Assembly (NCBI GenBank): GCA_964544885.1
Contig: CAZJDX010000005.1
Coordinates: 1-64,000 of the forward strand
Origin: QQVM01 sp964544885
GTDB lineage: Bacteria; Bacteroidota; Bacteroidia; AKYH767-A; 2013-40CM-41-45
Direction of reading: 5' to 3'
Length of the DNA: 64,000 nt
The first letter of the stretch is position 1; each line of letters starts with the position of its first letter. Below the pieces are notes generated by a model. It had not been told where the DNA came from, made no database searches, and saw nothing but the letters and a program-made list of their open reading frames with translations. This document shows positions 17,406-26,199 of this stretch, piece after piece. The translations under genes and the position numbers were made by a program.

Positions 17406-18509
17406 ATGGAAACAATTAAAAATCACGATCTGGTAAATGAATACGCGTTCAGGGAAATTATCTATGAAAAGCGACCCTGTTCCGACCGGCACGGGAACCC
17501 TGTGAAGGGGTTATTTAATGCCTGGATTATTCTGAATAACCCTAAACAATATAATTCTTATACTACACAAGCGGTGAAAGATGTAATTCTTGCATTCGGA
17601 ACGGCCTCAAATGATAGAAGCATCGTAGCCGTTGTGTTTACCGGTGCAGGTAATAAGGCCTTTTGTACTGGCGGAAATACAAAAGAATATGCCGAGTATT
17701 ATGCCGGTCGGCCACAGGAATATTCCCAGTATATGCGTTTGTTCAATGATATGGTTTCTGCCATTCTGAAATGCGAAAAACCGGTAATATGTCGTGTGAA
17801 TGGTATGCGGATTGGCGGTGGACAAGAGATCGGTATGGCGTGTGATTATACAATTGCCAGTGATATGGCCAACTTTGGCCAGGCAGGACCAAAGCATGGA
17901 AGTGCTGCCATTGGTGGTGCTACCGATTTTTTACACTTGTATATTGGCATAGAAAGAGCGATGTCTTCGCTGACACTTTGTGAACCGTTTACTGCTCATC
18001 AGGCACTTTATATGGGGCTGATTACCGATTTGGCACCCGCTTTGAAAGTAGATAATAAGTTTATCCCAAACCCACTGGTGAATATTGACAGATGGGCTGA
18101 CGAATATGGCAGGATTGTTTATGGATCTCTGAAGACAGGTGATGAACTTGCTAAGGGTAAAGAGTTGCTGGCCAAAGGTGAAATTGATTTGTCGAAGCTG
18201 GATGAACTGGTGGATAAGTTCATTGGGAAATTGTTATATACATTTCCAAACTGCTTACATAAAACTCTTACTGAAGTACGAAAGAAAAAGTTGGAGCATT
18301 GGGATAAAAACAAGGAAAGTAGCAGGGAATGGCTGGCGTTGAATATGATGACGGAAGCGAACGCAGGCTTTAAAGCATTTAATTCAGGAATCAAAACAGA
18401 CAGGGAAGTCGATTTCATTAAACTTCGTCAGTTGCTGGCGGAAGGCCATCCATGGAATGATAAGCTTCATAAAGCTATTTTACCGCAGTACAAATCAGAG
18501 CATGTTTAA
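17406..18509 (+). CDS. oah: 6-oxocyclohex-1-ene-1-carbonyl-CoA hydrolase (ring opening)
   Basis: The 367-residue crotonase-family enzyme adds two waters to 6-oxocyclohex-1-ene-1-carbonyl-CoA and opens the ring to 3-hydroxypimelyl-CoA. Segments characteristic of this enzyme are easy to see: NPKQYNSYTT, AFCTGGNTKEYAEYYAG, RIGGGQEIGMACDY and FGQAGPKHGSAAIGGATDF. The length agrees with the ~377 residues of Oah/BzdY. The frame is open from 17310, inside had, but the ATG at 17406 gives the expected N terminus. It sits between had and dch, the canonical set for the lower benzoyl-CoA pathway. Confidence 0.95.
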   Translation: METIKNHDLVNEYAFREIIYEKRPCSDRHGNPVKGLFNAWIILNNPKQYNSYTTQAVKDVILAFGTASNDRSIVAVVFTGAGNKAFCTGGNTKEYAEYYAGRPQEYSQYMRLFNDMVSAILKCEKPVICRVNGMRIGGGQEIGMACDYTIASDMANFGQAGPKHGSAAIGGATDFLHLYIGIERAMSSLTLCEPFTAHQALYMGLITDLAPALKVDNKFIPNPLVNIDRWADEYGRIVYGSLKTGDELAKGKELLAKGEIDLSKLDELVDKFIGKLLYTFPNCLHKTLTEVRKKKLEHWDKNKESSREWLALNMMTEANAGFKAFNSGIKTDREVDFIKLRQLLAEGHPWNDKLHKAILPQYKSEHV

Positions 18510-18512
18510 CAA

Positions 18513-19286
18513 ATGGAAAAGATAAAACTCAGTTTAGAAAAGGATAGTTCAGTGGCGAATATTATCCTTGATGATGGTAAAGGAAATGTTCTGGACCAGA
18601 TAATGATGCAGGAGATACTTATGTGTTTTGATCAGTTTAAAATGAATAAACATTTAAAACTGATTACTTTTCAGGGACAGGGTAAACACTTTTCATTCGG
18701 TGCCAGTGTTTCGGAACACTCAAAAGATCTCGCTGAAGCAATGCTTCAAACATTTCATAAGTTATTCAGAGAAATCATAGAGCTTGGGGTTCCGACAATG
18801 GCAAAAATCTCAGGTCAGTGTCTTGGTGGTGGAATGGAACTTGCAATTATGTGCAATTTTCTGTTTGCCGATGAGACTGCTGTCTTTGGACAACCCGAAA
18901 TCAACCTGGGTGTATTCCCGCCACCGGCCTCTTTAATCCTCCCTGAGAAAATTGGATTGTCAAAAGCTGAAGAACTCCTGTTAACAGGTAGAAATATAGA
19001 TGCAAATGAGGCTCTTCGTATAGGAATGATTCATCATTTGTTTAAGGACAAGGAAGAAATGAATAAGGAAGCCAACGATTGGATTGAACGTTATATTATT
19101 CCCAAAAGCGCATCTTCATTACGTTTCGGTATAAAAGCAGCAAGATCCAAATTCAATCATGACTTCAGTAATTTCATCCAGCAACTTGAAGATTTATACA
19201 TCCGGGAGTTAATGGAAACCAAAGACGCTAATGAAGGTATCAATGCATTCCTTGAAAAAAGAAAGGCAGTCTGGTCTGATCATTAG
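18513..19286 (+). CDS. dch: Cyclohexa-1,5-diene-1-carbonyl-CoA hydratase
   Basis: The 257-residue crotonase-fold enzyme hydrates the dienoyl-CoA made by benzoyl-CoA reductase to 6-hydroxycyclohex-1-ene-1-carbonyl-CoA. Diagnostic segments are GKHFSFGASVSEH, GQCLGGGMELA and FGQPEINLGVFPPPAS, close to Dch/BzdW. It starts three bases after oah. Because Dch acts on the 1,5-diene, its presence agrees with the class I reductase product and separates this from ordinary fatty-acid oxidation. Confidence 0.93.
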   Translation: MEKIKLSLEKDSSVANIILDDGKGNVLDQIMMQEILMCFDQFKMNKHLKLITFQGQGKHFSFGASVSEHSKDLAEAMLQTFHKLFREIIELGVPTMAKISGQCLGGGMELAIMCNFLFADETAVFGQPEINLGVFPPPASLILPEKIGLSKAEELLLTGRNIDANEALRIGMIHHLFKDKEEMNKEANDWIERYIIPKSASSLRFGIKAARSKFNHDFSNFIQQLEDLYIRELMETKDANEGINAFLEKRKAVWSDH

Positions 19287-19299
19287 GTCATCGGACTAT

Positions 19300-19953
19300 A
19301 TGTATCATATGAGCAAAGTTTCTGGTCCAATGAGGTATAATGAGGTATCTGTAATTGTACTTGCGGGCGGCAATTCTAGTCGTATGAGCTTCCCGAAATT
19401 GCTTCTTCCTTTCAGTTCGGATAAATTGTTCATTCAACAGATTGCAGATATCTATAATGAGGTGATTAATGGAGATAAAATATGTGTTGTAAATGAATCG
19501 GTGTTGAAAGCGAATGAGAATTATATAAGGAATGTAATGTCAGGTTGGATTCTGGTTGGCAATTCAAATACGGAATCAGGAAGAACCTATTCCATTAAGT
19601 CCGGGCTCAAAATGACTCAAAGTAATTGTGTTTTCATTCAAAACACTGACAATCCCTTTGTGAATAAAGACTTATTAGTAAAAATGCTGGCTCTTGCTCC
19701 TTTGCGGGGTTATGTATCTCCACGTAATCAGAATAAGGGGGGGCATCCGGTTTTATTATGTGGTCAAACGGTTTCGGTTGTAAGGGAAGCTGATGATACC
19801 TGCAGTCTAAGGGAAATTCTGTCTGGTGAGAACCGTGTACCCCTTGAAACAGAAGATAGTTCAGTTAGTATCAGTATTGATAATCCAGAATTATACTCAG
19901 ATTATTTCCCGCAATTCCGTGATTACTTAGCGAAACAATTATGCAAGGCATGA
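19300..19953 (+). CDS. mocA: MobA/MocA-like nucleotidyltransferase (molybdenum cofactor cytidylyltransferase)
   Basis: The 217-residue protein has the nucleotidyltransferase signature LAGGNSSRMSFPK (residues 21-33) and the NTD metal-binding segment of the MobA-like family. MocA adds CMP to molybdopterin to form the cytosine dinucleotide cofactor used by xanthine-dehydrogenase-family enzymes. The island encodes such an enzyme (22431 and 25220), which explains its presence. The start is uncertain: ATGs at 19300, 19309 and 19330 are all possible, and the frame is open back to 19231. It could be another sugar- or cofactor-nucleotide transferase, but the context favours MocA. Confidence 0.7.
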   Translation: MYHMSKVSGPMRYNEVSVIVLAGGNSSRMSFPKLLLPFSSDKLFIQQIADIYNEVINGDKICVVNESVLKANENYIRNVMSGWILVGNSNTESGRTYSIKSGLKMTQSNCVFIQNTDNPFVNKDLLVKMLALAPLRGYVSPRNQNKGGHPVLLCGQTVSVVREADDTCSLREILSGENRVPLETEDSSVSISIDNPELYSDYFPQFRDYLAKQLCKA

Positions 19954-20097
19954 AGAATTCGTTTGAACCGGAGTTTCCTGGATAAACCGTCTGTTTTATG
20001 ATAAAATTACTTATTAAGATCTTCTGCAAAATCGATTTAATCTGGAAACCTGATTATTGTCTGAAGATGTATTTAGTTGAATCAGCTTCTTGATTTC

Positions 20098-20838
20098 ATG
20101 AAATTATTATCAAAGAATGTTTTAATCACCGGCGCTGCAAATGGTATTGGTATGTCCATTGCGGAAAGGCTCTGTCATGAAGGCTATACCTGTATCTTGC
20201 TTGATGTGGATGTTGAGAAAGGCAACGAAGTGGCACAGCTCCTTGGTCATCAAGCGCACTTTATAAAATGTGATATCAGTAATGAAAAGAATGTCAGACA
20301 GGTCTTTTCAGACATCATTGACAGATTCGGCAGTATTGATGTACTTGTAAACAATGCGGGTATTATTCGTGATAATGTAATTTGGAAAATGCCTTCAGAG
20401 GATTTTGATGCAGTAATCAATGTAAATCTGAAAGGTACGTGGCTCATGTGTCGTGAAGCTGCCATTCAGATGAGAAAGCAAAGGCAGGGAAGAATAGTAA
20501 ATATTTCAAGCCGGGCATGGTTGGGAAATGCCGGCCAGTCGAATTATGCCGCATCTAAAGCCGGAGTAGTAAGCCTGACAAGAGTACTTGCTCTGGAACT
20601 TGGAAAATACGGAATATTGGTCAATGCTATTGCGCCTGGCCTGATTAACACTCCTCTTTCCCAAAACCTCACAGAGGTGGTAAAAGAAAAGCTGTTAAAT
20701 GCCCAGCCCACAAAGAGTATGGGTGAACCGGAGGATGTCGCCCAGGTGGTTGCGTTTCTTTGTGATGAAAGAACGAGATTCATCACCGGTCAGACAATAT
20801 ATATCGATGGTGGAAAAAATATTGGCGCCGGCTTATGA
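20098..20838 (+). CDS. Short-chain dehydrogenase/reductase (FabG-like)
   Basis: The 246-residue protein has the cofactor motif TGAANGIG (11-18), NNAG (85-88) and the catalytic triad Ser138, Tyr150, Lys154 in the usual positions. It resembles FabG/3-hydroxyacyl-CoA dehydrogenases. Within this island it may oxidise or reduce a hydroxyacyl-CoA of the ring or of beta-oxidation; there is no way to choose the substrate. A 144-base gap separates it from mocA, the longest gap in the operon so far, so a second promoter is possible. An in-frame TTG at 20077 is an alternative start; I chose the ATG. Confidence 0.8.
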   Translation: MKLLSKNVLITGAANGIGMSIAERLCHEGYTCILLDVDVEKGNEVAQLLGHQAHFIKCDISNEKNVRQVFSDIIDRFGSIDVLVNNAGIIRDNVIWKMPSEDFDAVINVNLKGTWLMCREAAIQMRKQRQGRIVNISSRAWLGNAGQSNYAASKAGVVSLTRVLALELGKYGILVNAIAPGLINTPLSQNLTEVVKEKLLNAQPTKSMGEPEDVAQVVAFLCDERTRFITGQTIYIDGGKNIGAGL

Positions 20839-22076
20839 AGGGAATCGTCATACCTGAATTGCTTGCACCTTGCGGATCCTGGGAGTCACTTCAGGCTGCA
20901 ATCCAGGCTGGTTGTAATTCAATTTATTTCGGAATTGAGCATTTGAATATGCGGAGCTGCTCAAGCATTAATTTTACACTTGATGATTTAGAACGTATTT
21001 CTGCAATTTCCGGAGAGCATGGAGTAAAAACCTGTTTAACACTGAATACGGTAATGTATGATCATGACCTCAGTCTGATGCGTAGCATTGTTGATGCGGC
21101 GAAGAAATGCCGTATTGACGCGATCATTGCCTCAGATGTTGCCGTGATGAATTATGCAAGGAAGAGGGGAATGCCGGTTCATATTTCTACACAGGCTAAC
21201 ATAACAAATATTGATTCGGTTCAGTTTTACTCCATGTTTGCAGATGTTGTTGTATTGGCGCGTGAACTTACCCTGATCCAGGTTGAAAGTATTGTGAAGG
21301 ACATAGATCGTGGTAATATTACCGGTCCGTCAGGAAAGAAAATTCAGGTGGAGATTTTTGCACATGGAGCCTTGTGTATGGCAGTCTCCGGCAAGTGCTA
21401 TCTGAGTTTACACTCCGATTTTGCTTCGGCAAATCGCGGAGCCTGTGTGCAAAATTGCCGGAGAAATTATATCGTTATTGATAAGGAGAGCGGAAATGAG
21501 CTGGAAGTATCGAATGAATACATCATGTCTGCAAAGGATTTATGTACGATAGATTTTCTGGATCGCTTGGTTAATAGCGGCGTTTCGGTAATTAAAATTG
21601 AAGGGAGAGGACGAAGCGAAGATTATGTGTATACTACAACAAAGTGCTACCGGGAAGCGCTGGATTCCATCTCTGCAGGTACTTATTCAGATGAAAAATT
21701 AAAAGTATGGAAAGAAAACCTTTCCAGAGTATTTAACCGGGGATTCTGGGATGGATATTATTTAGGAAGAAAAATGGGTGAATGGAATGACAGTTATGGT
21801 TCTAAAGCCACTACAAAGAAAGTTTATGTCGCTAAAGGCGTAAAGTATTTTTCCGGTATAGGTGTTGCTGAATTTAAAATGGAATCCCAAACGTTAAAAG
21901 TCGGCGATGAATTTCTGGTAAGTGGTCCTACTACCGGTGTATTACAGGATACGGTTCATGAACTTAGAATGGAAGAGATACAATGCGGTCAGGTTAAAAA
22001 AGGCGATGTGTTTTCTATGCCTGTCAAGAGTAAAATCAGGCCTTCCGATAAGTTATATAAGTTAGTCAGAAGTTGA
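20835..22076 (+). CDS. U32-family iron-sulfur protein (UbiU/RlhA/TrhP-like)
   Basis: The 413-residue protein belongs to the peptidase U32 family, many members of which are not proteases but iron-sulfur enzymes for hydroxylation or RNA modification. Four cysteines in the family pattern are present: Cys181 and Cys188 (ALCMAVSGKC) and Cys204 and Cys208 (NRGACVQNC), expected to bind [4Fe-4S]. It overlaps the SDR by four bases and is followed by a ferredoxin whose start overlaps its stop. The pairing suggests that the ferredoxin feeds it electrons, or that both support the reductases. The substrate is unknown. Confidence 0.8.
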   Translation: MKGIVIPELLAPCGSWESLQAAIQAGCNSIYFGIEHLNMRSCSSINFTLDDLERISAISGEHGVKTCLTLNTVMYDHDLSLMRSIVDAAKKCRIDAIIASDVAVMNYARKRGMPVHISTQANITNIDSVQFYSMFADVVVLARELTLIQVESIVKDIDRGNITGPSGKKIQVEIFAHGALCMAVSGKCYLSLHSDFASANRGACVQNCRRNYIVIDKESGNELEVSNEYIMSAKDLCTIDFLDRLVNSGVSVIKIEGRGRSEDYVYTTTKCYREALDSISAGTYSDEKLKVWKENLSRVFNRGFWDGYYLGRKMGEWNDSYGSKATTKKVYVAKGVKYFSGIGVAEFKMESQTLKVGDEFLVSGPTTGVLQDTVHELRMEEIQCGQVKKGDVFSMPVKSKIRPSDKLYKLVRS

Positions 22077-22300
22077 TACGTGTCTTTCATTTTCAGTCCG
22101 CTTGTATTGGATGTAATGCCTGCGTTGAAGCGGACATGAACAGATGGCGCATGTCTCACCGGAACGGGAAAAGTGTTCTCCTTGGTTCAAAGTCTGTCAA
22201 TGGTATTTACAGAATTGAAGTAGGCAATGATGAATGGGATAATATTGTAAAGGCAGTCACAAATTGTCCGGTAAAGGTCATTAAGGCGGAATTAATATAA
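22073..22300 (+). CDS. Small ferredoxin with one [4Fe-4S] cluster
   Basis: The 75-residue protein has CIGCNAC (Cys11, Cys14, Cys17) and a later NCP motif (Cys65), enough for one [4Fe-4S] cluster. No earlier ATG exists; the TTG at 22073 overlaps the U32 stop codon (ttga) and is the only sensible start, implying coupled translation. Benzoyl-CoA reductase and 4-hydroxybenzoyl-CoA reductase both take electrons from ferredoxin. The Thauera donor is an 8-iron ferredoxin, so a 4-iron donor would be a departure; service to the U32 protein is the other option. Confidence 0.8.
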   Translation: MIRVFHFQSACIGCNACVEADMNRWRMSHRNGKSVLLGSKSVNGIYRIEVGNDEWDNIVKAVTNCPVKVIKAELI

Positions 22301-22430
22301 TAGCCTGGCTTTCCACCTTAATGCCTGCGTTCCGGACATTGATTGAACAACCTGAATTTATTATTTATGAATAGTGACCTATATCATATTCTTTTAAACC
22401 GATAGATCTCACATTTGATATACAATAGAT

Positions 22431-25211
22431 ATGAAGACTATCAGCCTGATCATTAATAAGAAGAAACAGTTTTTTTTGGTAGATGATACTGAATCTTTGG
22501 CTGCCGTCATTCGTGAAAAAGCCGGGCTCACAGGCACCAAAGTCGGATGTTCTCAGGGAAGTTGTGGAGCCTGTACAGTCCTTGCAAACGAACAACCGGT
22601 ACTTAGTTGCATCACTCCGGCAGTCCGGTTTGATGGGATGGAAGTTCAGACCATCGAGGGTCTGTCAGAGAATGGGTCACCCGATTTGCTGCAGGAGTTG
22701 TTTGTTAGACATGGCGCAATTCAGTGTGGATTTTGTACACCGGGTATGATTATGACAGCAAAGGATTTTGTGGACAATAATCCTGATGCAGACAGGGAGG
22801 AAATTAAAGAAGCCTTGTCAGGGAATCTCTGCCGGTGCACAGGGTATAAAAAAATTATTGATGCGGTTACAGACTATGCGGAAATGAAATTGAAGGGTGA
22901 TTCCGTATTGCCTGTAGAGAAAGATAATGGCATGATTATCGGCAAGGGCCGGCCATATATTGAAGCTGAAAGGAAAGCCAAGGGTACAGCCATGTATGCC
23001 GATGACCTCCATTTTAGTAATATGCTGTATTGTAAGTTTCATAGAAGCATTCATGCGCATGCATTGATCGAAAGTATAGATACGTCCTTAGCGGAAGCTT
23101 TGGAAGGGGTTGTTTCAGTAGTAACCGGCGTTGAATTACCTGAGAAGTTTGGCGTTTTGCCTGTTTCACAGGATGAAACGGCAATGGCTATTGAAAAAAC
23201 CAGGTATCTGGGTGAAATTGTGGCTGCTGTGGCCGCTGAAACAGCTGCCATCGCAGAAGAAGCCTGCCGGCTGATTAGAGTGAAGTATAAACCTCTCAGG
23301 ACTTACTTTAGTATTGAAGATTCCTTGCAGGATTTAGGAGACGACCCCAAAATACATGAGCATTGTAAATTCAATAATAATATACACAAGAAAGCGGAAT
23401 TGCGTTTTGGAAATCAGGAGGAGGGATTCAGAACTTCTGAAACGGTTTCGGAAATGCAATTTGAATTTGAAGGGGTATCGCATGCTTTTACCGAGCCACA
23501 TTCGGCTACTGCATACTGGGATGAAAACGGATTAACTCTTCATACTGCAACACAGGTACCTCATTACCTGCACAGGGCCTTGGCTAAAGTATTGAAGGTG
23601 CCGCTCAGCGCTGTAAGAATCATAAAACCAATTGTAGGAGGAGGATTTGGAGGTAAAAGTGACCCTTTCCCGCATGAGATGATTGTCTCGCACCTCGCCC
23701 GAAAGACCGGAAGACCGGTCAGGGCTACGTTAACTCGGGAAGAAGTGTTTTTAAGCAACCATGGACGGCATCCGTCAAGGATAAAAATGAAAATGGGCGC
23801 TGACAAAAACGGGAAATTAAATGTTCTTGATGCTGATATTGCCATTGATGGTGGAGCTTATGGCAGTTTCGGAGTGGTTACCTCATATTATAACGGTGTT
23901 TTGCTTCAGGCTCCTTATCAAATAGAAAATTTCGGATTTCGCACCTACAGGACTTATACAAACAAACCACAATGTGGCGCCATGCGGGGGCATGGCGCTG
24001 TAAATTCTCGCTTTGCCGTAGAAACTCTCATTGATGATCTGGCTTATAAATCTAATATTGACCCATGCGAACTAAGATTTAAAAATTTCTATTCTGATAA
24101 CGTTAATACTATTGGGCAATTTCGAATAACTTCCAATGGTAGCCGTATGGCTCTTGATGCAGTCATGCAAAAATCGGGATGGAAGGAAAGGAGAGGGAAC
24201 TTACCGAAGGGCAGAGGTTTAGGTGTGGGGTGTGGATTTTTTATCAGCGGCAGCGCGCTGCCAATTATTTGGAACGATTATCCTCAGACCGTCGTTCATC
24301 TGAAACTGGATTTCGACGGAAGAGTACTGGTTTCTTCCGGGGCAAGTGATATTGGACAGGGAAGCGACACTATGCTGGCTATGGTGGTGGCTGAAACCCT
24401 GGGAATAGATATGCAAAAGGTTTATGTTTTGTCTGCCGACACATTACTCACACCGGTCGATCTGGGCAGCTATTCAAGCCGGGTCACTTTTATGTGTGGT
24501 AATGCGGCCAAATCAGCTGCGACCAAATTAAAGGACGAAATTATTCAATCCGTCTCGAAACATTTTATGGTACAAGTAGATGAATTATATATTGACCGGA
24601 GCAGGTTATATTCAAATAATAAAAAGATCGATCTTGACTGGTTAGAGGTAGTAGAGATCGCTACAGCGCATAGAGGAGCACTGACCGTCAGTGGTCATTA
24701 CACATCGCCAAAATTGGGTGGCGATTTTAAAGGAGCCGGTGCAGGTTTGAGTCCTTCCTACAGCTTTGGTGCATGTATTGCTGAAGTCGATGTTAATATG
24801 AAAACAGGATTGGTCGATGTAAGGCATATCTGGGGTGCACATGATTGCGGGAAAGCGCTGAATCCTCTGGCGGTTGAAGGTCAATTGGAAGGTTCCTGGC
24901 ACATGGGAACAGGTCAGGCCATAAGCGAAGAGATGAAGTATTTCAATGGCTTGCTCCTGAACAATAATTTTTGTGATTATAAAATTCCATCTTCATTAGA
25001 CACACCTGAGATGGATGTCAACATTATTGAGTCATATGATCCTGAAGGTCCGTTTGGTGCAAAGGAATGCGGTGAAGGCGCGCTTCATCCGGTAATTCCT
25101 GCAATTGCCAATGCTATTTTTAATGCGACAGGCGTTAGGATCACTAAACTGCCGATAAAGGCGGATGATGTATTGGATAAGATCAAAACCAATTTGAAAA
25201 TGGAGCAGTAG
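22431..25211 (+). CDS. hcrA: 4-hydroxybenzoyl-CoA reductase, fused gamma (2Fe-2S) and alpha (Mo) subunits
   Basis: This 926-residue xanthine-oxidase-family protein joins two normally separate subunits. Residues 1-155 carry eight cysteines for two [2Fe-2S] clusters (40, 45, 48, 60 and 99, 102, 134, 136). Residues from about 172 are the molybdopterin subunit, with GGGFGGKSD, MRGHGAVNS and GAKECGEG (active-site Glu). The total equals HcrC plus HcrA of Thauera (about 161 + 769). The enzyme reductively removes the para-hydroxyl of 4-hydroxybenzoyl-CoA to give benzoyl-CoA. The specific call comes from the partner subunit at 25220, whose extra cysteine loop is characteristic, and from the benzoyl-CoA pathway around it. 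Confidence 0.9.
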   Translation: MKTISLIINKKKQFFLVDDTESLAAVIREKAGLTGTKVGCSQGSCGACTVLANEQPVLSCITPAVRFDGMEVQTIEGLSENGSPDLLQELFVRHGAIQCGFCTPGMIMTAKDFVDNNPDADREEIKEALSGNLCRCTGYKKIIDAVTDYAEMKLKGDSVLPVEKDNGMIIGKGRPYIEAERKAKGTAMYADDLHFSNMLYCKFHRSIHAHALIESIDTSLAEALEGVVSVVTGVELPEKFGVLPVSQDETAMAIEKTRYLGEIVAAVAAETAAIAEEACRLIRVKYKPLRTYFSIEDSLQDLGDDPKIHEHCKFNNNIHKKAELRFGNQEEGFRTSETVSEMQFEFEGVSHAFTEPHSATAYWDENGLTLHTATQVPHYLHRALAKVLKVPLSAVRIIKPIVGGGFGGKSDPFPHEMIVSHLARKTGRPVRATLTREEVFLSNHGRHPSRIKMKMGADKNGKLNVLDADIAIDGGAYGSFGVVTSYYNGVLLQAPYQIENFGFRTYRTYTNKPQCGAMRGHGAVNSRFAVETLIDDLAYKSNIDPCELRFKNFYSDNVNTIGQFRITSNGSRMALDAVMQKSGWKERRGNLPKGRGLGVGCGFFISGSALPIIWNDYPQTVVHLKLDFDGRVLVSSGASDIGQGSDTMLAMVVAETLGIDMQKVYVLSADTLLTPVDLGSYSSRVTFMCGNAAKSAATKLKDEIIQSVSKHFMVQVDELYIDRSRLYSNNKKIDLDWLEVVEIATAHRGALTVSGHYTSPKLGGDFKGAGAGLSPSYSFGACIAEVDVNMKTGLVDVRHIWGAHDCGKALNPLAVEGQLEGSWHMGTGQAISEEMKYFNGLLLNNNFCDYKIPSSLDTPEMDVNIIESYDPEGPFGAKECGEGALHPVIPAIANAIFNATGVRITKLPIKADDVLDKIKTNLKMEQ

Positions 25212-25219
25212 AAATATAA

Positions 25220-26167
25220 ATGAAATCCATGAAAACAAGCACAGTGGGATATTGCAAAGTAGAAACCCTTGAGGAAGCCTTGCATCAGATGCAGAGTGTA
25301 CCAAATGCCATTTTTGTTGCGGGTGGTACAGATGCCTTTGTGAATAGAGAGCAGGGCAATTTGGAAGCACGGAATTTAATCGACATTTCAGGAGTAAAAA
25401 GTCTTAAAACGATTTCAAGTATTGAAAACGAGCTGGTAATCGGCGCTCTAATCACGCTTGAGACAATTGTTAATTCAACTGAAATATCAGCAAGTTTTCC
25501 GGCTCTGGCAGTAGCGGCAAGATCTGTAGCGACGCCTGTAATCCGAAAAACTGCGACTATCGGGGGCAATATACTATGTGAGAACCGTTGTTCATTTTAT
25601 AATCAAAGTGAATGGTGGCGCAGAGCGGTAGGCTATTGTCTGAAATGTAGCGGTGATATTTGCATTGCTACAGGAGGTAAAAAAAGCTGCTTTTCAAAAT
25701 ACGTAAGTGACACAGCTCCGGTGTTAATTGCATACCGGTCAATGGTCACCCTGATGAATTCCCGGATGGAAAAAGTCCTACCGCTTGAAACGATTTTCAG
25801 CGGTGATGGTGTGAAACCTGTTTCCTTCGAAAAGGATACGCTCTTAAAAAGTATTCATATACCGAAAGCAAATATCCGCGTGGTATTTAAGAAATTGAGG
25901 CCCAGGAAATCACTTGATTTCACTTCGCTTACAACTGCTGTATCCTTGGATGAAAAGCAAAATCTTCGCATTGTAGTAGGTGGCGTAGATCCGAAACCAG
26001 TTGTAGTGGATGGTAACCTGAGTAATGGCGATCTGGATACTTTAAAATCAACTGCATACAGGAAGCCACGTGTTGTTGACAATGATTTTTATCCAAGACA
26101 ATACCGGAAGGAAATGATCAAAGTATTTATAGAAGAAAGCTTATCGGAACTGAGTATAGGCGTATAA
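25220..26167 (+). CDS. hcrB: 4-hydroxybenzoyl-CoA reductase, beta (FAD, 4Fe-4S) subunit
   Basis: The 315-residue FAD-binding subunit has the family motifs VAGGTD (33-38) and ATIGGN (112-117). Next comes a roughly 40-residue loop with Cys124, Cys140, Cys148 and Cys157, set in RCSFYNQ, EWWRR, YCLKC and GDIC segments. That loop and its extra [4Fe-4S] cluster are the hallmark of 4-hydroxybenzoyl-CoA reductase and are missing from other xanthine-oxidase-family medium subunits. It starts eight bases after the fused hcrA gene. Together they form the complete enzyme. This is the strongest single piece of evidence that 4-hydroxybenzoate (or phenol- or cresol-derived) carbon enters the pathway. Confidence 0.92.
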   Translation: MKSMKTSTVGYCKVETLEEALHQMQSVPNAIFVAGGTDAFVNREQGNLEARNLIDISGVKSLKTISSIENELVIGALITLETIVNSTEISASFPALAVAARSVATPVIRKTATIGGNILCENRCSFYNQSEWWRRAVGYCLKCSGDICIATGGKKSCFSKYVSDTAPVLIAYRSMVTLMNSRMEKVLPLETIFSGDGVKPVSFEKDTLLKSIHIPKANIRVVFKKLRPRKSLDFTSLTTAVSLDEKQNLRIVVGGVDPKPVVVDGNLSNGDLDTLKSTAYRKPRVVDNDFYPRQYRKEMIKVFIEESLSELSIGV

Positions 26168-26199
26168 AGAATATTTACAAACTAAGTTAAAATTTCAAC

